Shown here piece after piece: positions 56,719 through 64,000 of a DNA stretch of 64,000 bases. Position 1 is the first letter of the stretch. Every line of letters begins with the position of its first letter. Source of the DNA: Oidiodendron maius Zn. Lineage: Eukaryota > Ascomycota > Leotiomycetes > Myxotrichaceae. Where the stretch lies: the NCBI GenBank assembly GCA_000827325.1, contig KN832870.1, positions 5,828,001-5,892,000 of the forward strand, written 5' to 3'. The translations under genes were made by a program, and so were the position numbers. The notes under the pieces were generated by a model. It ran no database searches. It worked only from the letters and a program-made list of their open reading frames with translations, and had not been told where the DNA came from.

Positions 56719-57015
56719 TCTTGAGAGGTCGACGCAGAGTGTGCGAAAAGTGGAAGCATATGGGCTGGAACGATTGTATTGATTGAAGTAAAGTAGGAAG
56801 AGGAAGCTGTGTGGCGACACAGCTTCCTTATATCCTCGGTCATCCCTAGCTACTGCTGGAATGTGTATTAATACTAATATAAGCTATCAATTGCCCTGCA
56901 TCGCACTCATCATATTGCATTCCTGAGATATGTCTCCCCGACCAGACAGGTCCGTACGATACATCCGCTATACGCAGCCATTGTCGAGAGCTGTCAGTAT
57001 CTACAACTCTCAACA
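56719..57015 (-). mobile_element. Solo LTR of a second family, 297 bp, inside a pogo relic
   Basis: On minus it begins TGTTGAGAG and ends CTCTCAAGA, a near-perfect terminal inverted repeat. It is bounded by the 5-bp duplication CTAAG (56714-56718 and 57016-57020). It contains an 11-bp-arm palindrome, GGAAGCTGTGT/ACACAGCTTCC, at 56802-56827. Both flanks read as pogo-type transposase sequence, so it inserted into that element and then lost its interior. Confidence 0.82.
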
Positions 57016-57020
57016 CTAAG

Positions 57021-57870
57021 GTTGTTCAGGCTTGGTTTCAAGCTTGTATATAATACAGTAGCAAAATATAGAATTCTAGATAAGGATATCTATAATTTTG
57101 ATAAGATAGGATTCTAAATAGGTATAATTTCTATAGCAAAAGTGGTTACATCTACTAAAAGGGATTATATAGTATCACTTCAGCCTAGAAATTGTGAATA
57201 GGTCACAACAATTAAGTCGATTAATATAACAGGCTAGGTCTTGCCTCCTATAATTATCCTTAAAGGCATTATACGCTAGCTAAGCTAGTATAAGTCTGTA
57301 TCTTAGTGTATTAGAGTTAGTAATAATAGCTAGACAACTAATAAATTGGGCCTTACCAAGCTTAAGGAGGTATTTAATAAGTATACTTAAGGTTATACAG
57401 TTAGAATATACCAGCTTCTAATCCTTAACAGGTATAGAAGTTATATTACAGCTAAATTTGACAAATATACTAGACAAAACTTAATTATTATACTCTATAT
57501 ACCTTCCTACTCCTTATATATTCTATAGCCTCTAGACATAAGCTGGTTTGTAGACCTAAAACGACTTTACAGACAGGCTATAGAAGAGCAAATGCAGGTC
57601 GGAATCAACCACATTAATAAGGATGACTTTCTGACCCTATATCAAGAGGTCAGTCTAGCTGTATTTCAATCAGCTATAATTCAGAGTGGTTTTAGGGCTA
57701 CTGGGATACTTCCCTTTAACCCAGATCAAGTCTTATTAGAATTGTATGTCCAGATCTAGACGCCAATACCTCCTCCAGCACTAAATATCCCACGTCCCTG
57801 TGACACTGAAACACCGTATAATATTGCTGAATTAGAGCTTTAGACTAAGGCCATTCAATGATTGATTCGG
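57021..57870 (+). mobile_element. Pogo/Fot1-type DNA transposon relic, RIP-degraded
   Basis: The plus-strand translation, interrupted by many TAA/TAG codons, still shows the DDE_1 transposase: a VVQAWF block at the left edge, the NFDxxGF-type first aspartate region (~57095-57115), VLPPIIILKG (~57240), an ITAKFDKYTRQNLIIILYIP block and LQPLDISWFVDLKRLYRQAI (~57525-57580), and a C-terminal FRATGILPFNPDQVL. The layout is that of Fot1/pogo elements. The left part continues beyond the solo LTR at 56719. Terminal repeats were not found, so both element ends are undefined. High A+T and stop density at former CAA/CAG positions indicate RIP. Confidence 0.8.
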
Positions 57871-58232
57871 TATCGTACACAGAGTCCTCCTACTCTAGCT
57901 GTTTAGGCAGTTAGCCAGCTAATAAAGGGCTGCCAAATAGCTATATATAATGCCACGATCCTTACAGCTAAGAATAGGCAATTATAGGCTGCAAGTAAGA
58001 AGGTATAGAAGAAATTAGATATCCAGTTCATGAATTGGACGAATTTAATTAGTCCAGTCCATGAAACCCTCGTATTGATGAACACAATACTACACATAGA
58101 AACGCTAGGGCCTAACAACCCTAGTCGTCCTACTATAGTCTTCGACTTACACAGGACGTTAAAAGGAATCATAATAATACTGTCCCTAGATGAAATGCTC
58201 GACTGAGGTTTAAATTTCATTTTACCTTACAT
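57871..58232. other. AT-rich 3' flank of the pogo relic
   Basis: About 360 bp between the last recognisable transposase block and the P450 stop. Probably the end of the transposon plus P450 3' UTR; no independent gene. Confidence 0.5.
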
Positions 58233-60167
58233 CTATACATTTCTTGGGGTAAATACAAGCTCCTGATCAGGAATACCGGCAGTGAAATGATCTACAATAT
58301 CAGAGTAGTATTTTTGAATATCAAAATTTGCACCCTTAGGAAAGTCGATACGGTATCTTTGGACTAGGTGGGCGATCACAGAGCGCATCTCCATCATTGC
58401 AACAGCTTTACCTGGGCACATGTACGGGCCTGCGAGATGGTTAGATGGCTGATGAGGACCATGACAAGCAAGAAGACGAACCCATAGAGAACGGGATAAA
58501 GGCAATTTTGTTGATGATTAACTCGGGACGGGAGGTCCAGCGCTCAGGAATGAACTCGTTGGCTTGAAGGAAGTTGCGCTCGTCTAAGGATGGTAAGCTT
58601 ATGCATTAAGAAAGTAGAGGGATAATATACCATGGTGAGGTGTGAACGGTCCAAGGAGGCAGACTGTCCCTTCGGGGATCTCAATGTCGCCGATTCTTAA
58701 GCCTCCCTTTGGAGCCATGCGCTGTGAATTGAAGAGAATAGGCGGGCAGAGGCGTAGGGCTTCATTAATAATGGAATCCAAGAGAGTCTGTGGTTGTGTA
58801 CAAACGTATGTCTTATCGGCAAAGGTTTTCTCCACTTCGTCGTGGAGCTTTTCCTGATAATCGTGAAAATAAGCCATAAATGTGAGGAGGACAGCAAGTG
58901 CAGAGCCCGTGGTATCGCTTGGTTATGGTTAGTTCTTGCAAAAATATCCAGTAAGAGGTAGGGATTTTACCTTCCTGCTCCAACAATAAGACGGCCCTCA
59001 GCGTGGAGTAGAATTCTGCCCTTCTTGTCATCTTTGGTGTTAGCAAGCAGGTGACCTATGATATCTGGTCTTGGGCTCTCAAACTAGAAGAGTAAGTATC
59101 GGTATTGCTAGACGCTAGACAAACACCTAAATAACTTACATGTCTCCGAGCTTCCACCTGATCCCCGGACCACTCTCTCAGCGACTTTAATGGTCCACCA
59201 AGGAACCAAAGAGTTTCTGCCATCGATAACGCCCACGGGAGATGTGCTAGAAAGGCAATATGGACGATCCCCTTTTGGATCGTCTTAAGGATGATATTAG
59301 CTTTACCATTGGACTCGCCTTCTATAAATCGAGTGGATGTTCCAAATGCTAAAGAACTCATGACATCATATGCGTAGTGTGTACAGAACTCGTTGACTAG
59401 AGTTGCTCCTCCTGCAGTCCTATCTAGCCGTTCTACGAGCTTGCTGGTAAACTCTTCGATGCTTGGGCCGTAGTCGGTTACGGCTTTGATCATTTATCAG
59501 CCCCATGTGTTTCAAACCTTATCAATCAATTACTCACTTTGCTTAATTGCATTATCCCAAACCCTCCGCCGCTGCCTGTGGAACTCGATGTCCTGATTCG
59601 TGTGTAAGGTTTTCTCCATGGCACCGTAGAATGGCCCCTTCATAGCTCTAGTACCTAGAATGGGAGATAGAGCAGCGGGGTCAAAGATTGTGAGTTCCCA
59701 TGGCCCTGGCTCGTCAGCAGGAATCGCCAAGTATCTAATGGCACAATACCTGTTCTCACATAGTCTCCATATGTCTTCTGTAGCTTGTCTGCCACTTGAT
59801 ACAATTTTAGATCTGACTGTACAACTTTGTTCAACACCCACAGTTTGGAGAGTTTCGCCCCATAAGGACCAGGGAAGCGGTTGAGGGGGTGAAAAAAAGC
59901 ACGATAGATGAGAGTATTCGCCCATAGCGAAATTAAACCGACTGTAACTGTCAGTAACGCTATGCTCTGTGCTGCCCAAAAAGTGTGATAGATGCCGCCG
60001 GAGTATTGGAGGCCCAAAGCAATTATCCACTGTATACTGAACACGGTACCCAAAATAGGAAATGGATATTTGTCAATGTCGAGATTAGCAAACTGCTGTA
60101 TTAGGAATCCGGCAGTGACTGCAGACAACAGTAGAATTGAGGTTGGCGACAGCTCTGCAGAGCACAT
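58233..60167 (-). CDS. Cytochrome P450 monooxygenase
   Basis: Seven exons: 60167-59750, 59705-59538, 59483-59140, 59083-58971, 58917-58631, 58583-58482, 58429-58233; 542 aa, all phases consistent. N-terminal hydrophobic helices (SILLLSAVTAGFLIQQF, IALLTVTVGLISLWANTLIY) anchor it in the ER; the hinge is NRFPGPYGAKLS. Diagnostic blocks: RRRVWDNAIKQ (C-helix), AGSDTTGSA (I-helix oxygen-binding Thr), NEALRLCPP (ExxR), FIPERW (PERF-like), and FSMGPYMCPGK with the haem-ligand Cys near 482. This set matches microsomal fungal P450s of the CYP52/53-like to secondary-metabolite groups; the exact family is not assignable. Introns are 44-62 nt, two ending in AAG. Both sides are pseudogene or transposon DNA, yet the gene looks intact. 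Confidence 0.92.
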
Positions 60168-60542
60168 CTTGAAACTATTTGCAAAGCAACAATGCGACAA
60201 GTGATCAAGCAATGAATCCAGACCTTTGTGAGCTCTTGTATGAACACTGTATTGTTGGCTAATATGCTAGAATAGTCTTTGAGTAATCACCAGTTAAGAA
60301 GCATAATATATGAAGGCACATAGTATGAAAACATTAGGAGATCATGGCGAAATCAAAGGAGGTGTGTGTGTGTTTGAATAAATGAAGTCTATTACGCCCT
60401 GCTAAGCCTAAAAGGGCAACTGGTACACTTATGTAATACATTGAAATGTCAACCTGCTAACTTAAGTTAACTTAAGGAAAGTACGGTAACGATTACTTAA
60501 GATATAACAAGCGTTAATAAGCTTGAGTGTACTTTACAGGGC
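60168..60542. other. Intergenic, divergent between P450 and kinase relic
   Basis: About 375 bp with a TG-repeat near 60361-60372. Presumed P450 promoter. Confidence 0.5.
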
Positions 60543-61593
60543 ATGAGCCTTGACAGGACCTTGCCGTTCGAAACGCACACTCTTGTTATGGAATCTGCCA
60601 AGAACCCCGCGATGCCAGGATCAGCCCAATCCTTGGCAGGTCTTTTTAAGTCGCCTGAGTTCAAGAAACAGCTTGCATCGCATCTCTCGGCGAGGTACAC
60701 TACCACCGTATCCGAAATCAGCAACCTCGACGAGAATGTCTTCCGTATTGATCGATCTGGCGATGTCAGTTGGGTTGCGCGACTACTTTCCCCCAGCCTT
60801 CAACTCTCAGTAATTTTGGAGGACACCGAGATACTGCGCATCCTCGAACAGCAGGACTTTCCTGCTGAGCGCCTCGCCCACCTGAGCCGGTGTCGACAAC
60901 ACCTGCTGGATATCATGTTCTGATCACTACATTTATTGATGGTCGCCGACCCCGAAAGAGGGAACAGATCTTCCCCAAGCTTGGAGACCTCCTTGGTCGG
61001 CTGCACACGCAATGTCACTCCCAGAAGTAAGATCAGTGACAAGAAGTGGTGGAGCGTGGCATCATATTTGCTAATCTGGCGGCATTAGAGAAGAGCTTGA
61101 CGCCGCTTTATCACTCCTTGAAGATGCGAAATCGTGTGTGCCTAAAAGCGAACCTCACTTATACGAAGAGCTTCGAAATAAGCTCAGTGAGGCAGACGAC
61201 TTCTCTGGCCTACCACAATGTTTCATTCACCCAGACTTAGTGACCTCAAATAGCATCATATCCGCTGTCGATAATTCCGTCCAGATTGTGGACTGGTCTG
61301 GTGCCGGAACCGGACCAGGAGTTGCCTCACTTGGCTATCTCCTGTGGACGGCCGGCCAAAAGAGCTCAACACAGATGAGAACCGTGGCGGCTGCGTATGC
61401 TACGCGTATTTCTCTGGAGGAAGGTGAAATTATGAGACTGAAGAGTGCAATGATATCAAAGCCGTTAATATTGCGGAGCTGGGAATTCTCTACCGCACGG
61501 GTTAGTTTGGAAGATTCTGTTAAGGCAATCAGAAGTATGGACGAATTAACAGATACCTTTTGGGTAATTGCCAAGGAGGCCCTTAAGTTATAA
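60543..61593 (+). pseudogene. APH-type (aminoglycoside phosphotransferase-like) kinase, decayed
   Basis: From the ATG 60543 an N-lobe is read: ISNLDENVFRIDRSGDVSWV (ATP-binding strands) and EDTEILRILEQQDFPAERLA. Near 60880 the family sequence shifts frame and continues as YHVLITTFIDGRR and FPKLGDLLGRLHT, followed by stops near 61028 and 61070. A C-lobe from ~61085 is open again: CFIHPDLVTSNSII (the HxDxxxxN catalytic loop) and IVDWSGAGTGP (metal-binding Asp). So key residues are kept but the coding sequence is broken at least three times. Fungal APH-like proteins phosphorylate small molecules such as choline-like or amino-sugar compounds; the ancestral substrate is unknown. Neighbour of the P450, perhaps once in the same cluster. 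Confidence 0.75.
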
Positions 61594-62939
61594 AATACAT
61601 TCTAATTATTGTTCATCAGATCTTCAAATCTAATACATTAGAACTAAGCATCGCTATAATTAGAATCCGCACTCTGCGATGAACGATGTTTTACTATACA
61701 ATCATACAATTACTTCGGTTTGCTATTCTATCACTATTACAGCCACGACCCCCATAAGGAACGTCCATCTCTACAAAGCCTTTTCAACCAAAATTTACCT
61801 ACAATGCATTGTGGTCAATTCTAACACTCTTTGCTTTTCAATGCTCTATCTGATCCTAGCCTAACATTAAACTTCAATCAGTTTCCTAAGCTACTCAGTA
61901 ACGGCGGTTTAACTTGTAGTTAACAATCGTAACCTAGAGAGTGTACACGATGGTAGCTCTGAATAAGCCTGCAGTTAAATTCCAGTCAGTATTTTTGTGC
62001 AAATTGGTATCGTCGGAGATTTAGAAGCACGAAGTCTAAATGTAATAATATGGCGCGTGTTGATCCACGTGAACCAGTTGTTCAGCCGCCATGAACAGGT
62101 TTCCATTAGATAATGATGCCCGGTCAAAGTTATCTCGGCGTTGTGTTCACAACAATGCTCCTGTTATGTCATCCCTTTTACTGTGCACCCTTCTTAATAC
62201 TACTTCATAGTCCTATCAATTAGTCCCGGGAGAGGTTCCTTACTATTAAAATCCAAATATTCCACGAATTCTCGAAATGATACTCCACCCACTCTGGTAA
62301 AGAGAGGATATACATATATTATTCCCTAGCAGCAATTGGCAATTATCTTGCCACCATTCCTCCCCGCTCTCATTCGAGATATTCACGCCCACCGGCAGAA
62401 GAAAGGCGAGGGTCAGCGGATAGCCACAACGATGGGTCTGCACTATATTCGAGAAACTTTTGCAAAGCCTTGCCAACCAATTTCTTTTATTAAACCCACA
62501 GAATATTCGAAGTACAGAGCGACTAAAAGCACAAATTGCTCCCCGAAGGTTCGGTCGCTGCTGCCAAGAGCAGTCCAGTCAGAACCTGGCCCATCGGATT
62601 CGGACATGCTATTCCGATCGCTAGCATGCTGATTTTACTGTACATATAAATCTTTGAGAATTATCAGCGACAGATAGACAATCTTCCCGTCTGGAAGTCA
62701 ACTCGGCGATAAATATCACGTGACTTTGACTGTCTATCAAAGGTAAGTGCTTGATTTGACTGCGTGACTGTGTAGTGCGTTCAGGTAAAGGTGAAAACTG
62801 AAGCGTCGGTCACATCGACCTGCATAGACTCGTCTTGTCCAATGACTCTGGCATTGGAGATTAAGGTGACGGAAGTGACGCTTCAAACTAAATCATTTTT
62901 TATTATATGTAAATAAATAAGCGAGTTTCTTATCGAAAT
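61594..62939. other. Long intergenic region; one copy of a duplicated fragment at 62610-62690
   Basis: About 1.35 kb, mostly AT-rich without gene support. Frames at 62246-62632 on both strands lack motifs. The stretch 62610-62690 (GCTGATTTTACTGTACATAT ... CTGGAAGTC) is a diverged copy of 63335-63420 on the other side of the tRNA gene. Confidence 0.5.
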
Positions 62940-63098
62940 GTCTTCGTGGCTCAGTGTAAGCACCCTCTTCTTCCAACCACCAAAACAATTCACTAACATC
63001 CAAAAAGTGGTTAGAGCGTTGGTCTCATATTTACATATGAAAAGATTGTTAACAGTCTGGGCCATCCAAAGGTCGTGAGTTCGAGTCTCACCGAGGAC
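62940..63098 (+). tRNA. tRNA-Met(CAU), elongator type, with two introns/insertions
   Basis: Acceptor stem GTCTTCG (62940-62946) pairs with CGAGGAC (63091-63097), followed by A. D-stem GCTC/GAGC, anticodon stem TTGGT/TCCAA with the U-U pair usual in elongator tRNA-Met, loop CTCATAA with anticodon CAT (63026-63028), T-arm GTGAG-TTCGAGT-CTCAC. A 34-nt insert follows the base after the anticodon (63030-63063), the normal place for a nuclear tRNA intron. A second insert of 52 nt (62956-63007) sits in the D-loop. It starts GTAAGC, has CACTAAC near its end and finishes AAAAAG; taking it out leaves the ordinary D-loop AGTTGGTTA. It divides the internal A-box promoter. A T-run at 63113-63121 fits a Pol III terminator. 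Confidence 0.85.
62956..63007 (+). other. Spliceosomal-intron-like insert in tRNA D-loop
   Basis: 52 nt with GTAAGC at the left, CACTAAC 12 nt before the right border, and AG at the end: the three signals of this organism's mRNA introns. Nuclear tRNA introns are otherwise confined to the anticodon loop and carry none of these. Confidence 0.6.
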
Positions 63099-63112
63099 AA
63101 TAATTTTTATTT

Positions 63113-63136
63113 ATTTTTTTTCAACCTACTTTTTTT
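63113..63136 (+). terminator. T-rich Pol III terminator of the tRNA gene
   Basis: Two T-runs (TTTTTTTT at 63114-63121 and TTTTTTT at 63131-63137), about 15-40 nt past the tRNA end. Confidence 0.6.
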
Positions 63137-63137
63137 G

Positions 63138-64000
63138 TAGCACTAACTCAGCCGAAGACGACTGGCGCCGTGTCATATTCGGCAGCTTACCGGGTAAAAC
63201 TCCTAGCATCCCAAATTTCGCGATCTCCTCCGTAGATGTCATAGTCCCCTAGGCATAAGGCAGCTTTGTCCACGGCAGTGTGACCGTAACCACAGTAGGC
63301 TAGGCAATAGATTTTCCGTGGTTGGCGTTCCCAACAGCGATGTGCTGATTTACTCTGCATATCAATCTGACAATCTCGAGACTTATCAACGTCGATTGAA
63401 CAATCTCCCTCTCTGGAAGTCGTTTATCTTGCCGCTTCTAGTCAGCAACTTTTTCCATCGGGAGCTCAATGATGCCAAGGCCAAGAGTCTCCAGAGAGTC
63501 GAGCTGGCTGACTTGAATAAAAGTGCTGATGCAAATGTTGCCTGTTAGTCAACGATGATAAAAGCTGTGGATTACTGGTGGTCGACCACCAAGCTGAGAA
63601 CCGGGAGAAGCATCAGAAATTCACAAAGCGGACTTCAGCGACACCAAGGGTAGAATAAATAGCACACTACAAAGTTGTGTTTTAGCTTCTTAGGGTAAGG
63701 ATATATCATCATCATTACCGTCTGCTTTTGTATCGATACTTTAGGCATGGTGTTCATTCGAATATAGCGGCGGATGACTATAATCTGAATCCTCGTTGGT
63801 ATTTCGATATCGGGTATTAGCCTAGCCTAATATATCTCATTCGGATAGTATCCCTACATGCACTCTCACTTTATATTTATCTAGGCATTTGGAGTATCTC
63901 AAGTCTTTAAAAGTTATGATATTAATACACCATGTTAGGAATATGTCAGGTGCCGATTAAAGGGTTCAGAGGCAGCGACGTGGCAAATGTGAGGGCGGCC
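63138..64000. other. Region right of the tRNA with a possible gene fragment
   Basis: From 63318 to 63548 the plus strand reads VLIYSAYQSDNLETYQRRLN, NLPLWKSFILPLLVSNFFHR and SLQRVELADLNKSADANVAC. This looks protein-like, but I do not recognise the family and there is no start or intron model. It is a better-kept version of the fragment at 62610-62690. The rest (63550-64000) holds nothing recognisable. Confidence 0.45.

Overview
The window is nuclear DNA of a filamentous ascomycete (Pezizomycotina, most likely Eurotiales such as Aspergillus or Penicillium; this is inferred from gene content, not proven). Genes are split by short GT-AG introns of about 40-220 nt with CTAAC/CTGAC-type branch sites. 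There is a LaeA-type methyltransferase, a HET-domain gene, GH81, peroxisomal (SKL/AKL) enzymes, and AT-rich transposon relics whose CAA/CAG codons have become stops, as expected after repeat-induced point mutation (RIP).

Layout. 1-1891: 5' part of a UBA-like/vWA protein that runs off the left edge. 2.7-3.6 kb: cysteine-synthase-family enzyme. 3.84-5.29 kb: Tc1/mariner relic with intact terminal repeats. 5.5-7.8 kb: ABM-like protein and a PRISE-type reductase. 10.0-17.7 kb: SNG1-like membrane protein, DUF924 protein, alpha/beta hydrolase, purple acid phosphatase. 19.1-21.5 kb: 12-exon SAICAR synthase. 22.9-26.4 kb: divergent methyltransferase/FAD-monooxygenase pair. 28.2-32.3 kb: GH81 glucanase with a beta-trefoil-like tail and an uncharacterised protein. 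33.1-37.8 kb: inverted-repeat-bounded unit holding a solo LTR, an interrupted HET-ankyrin gene and a WD40 fragment. 38.6-39.7 kb: membrane protein. 40.8-45.2 kb: SDR, GST-kappa and acyl-CoA ligase, each ending in a peroxisomal signal. 45.3-46.8 kb: a smaller unit with the same inverted repeats. 47-49.1 kb: GPI-anchored protein and quinone-oxidoreductase-like enzyme. 50.6-51.4 kb: small secreted protein built from repeated exon-intron units. 53.7-55.2 kb: NLR N-domain relic and a secreted protein. 56.2-57.9 kb: pogo/Fot1 relic next to two solo LTRs, one of them inside it. 58.2-60.2 kb: cytochrome P450. 60.5-61.6 kb: decayed APH-type kinase. 62.94-63.10 kb: a tRNA-Met gene with a normal anticodon-loop intron plus an unusual insertion in the D-loop.

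How genes may work together. The SDR, GST-kappa and acyl-CoA ligase look like a peroxisomal acyl-CoA or aromatic-acid module. The methyltransferase and monooxygenase share one promoter region and look like a small tailoring pair. HET, ankyrin, WD40 and NLR N-domain pieces show that this accessory region has repeatedly acquired and lost self/non-self recognition genes. Exon borders were read by eye from splice signals, reading frame and family resemblance; no alignment or search was run.
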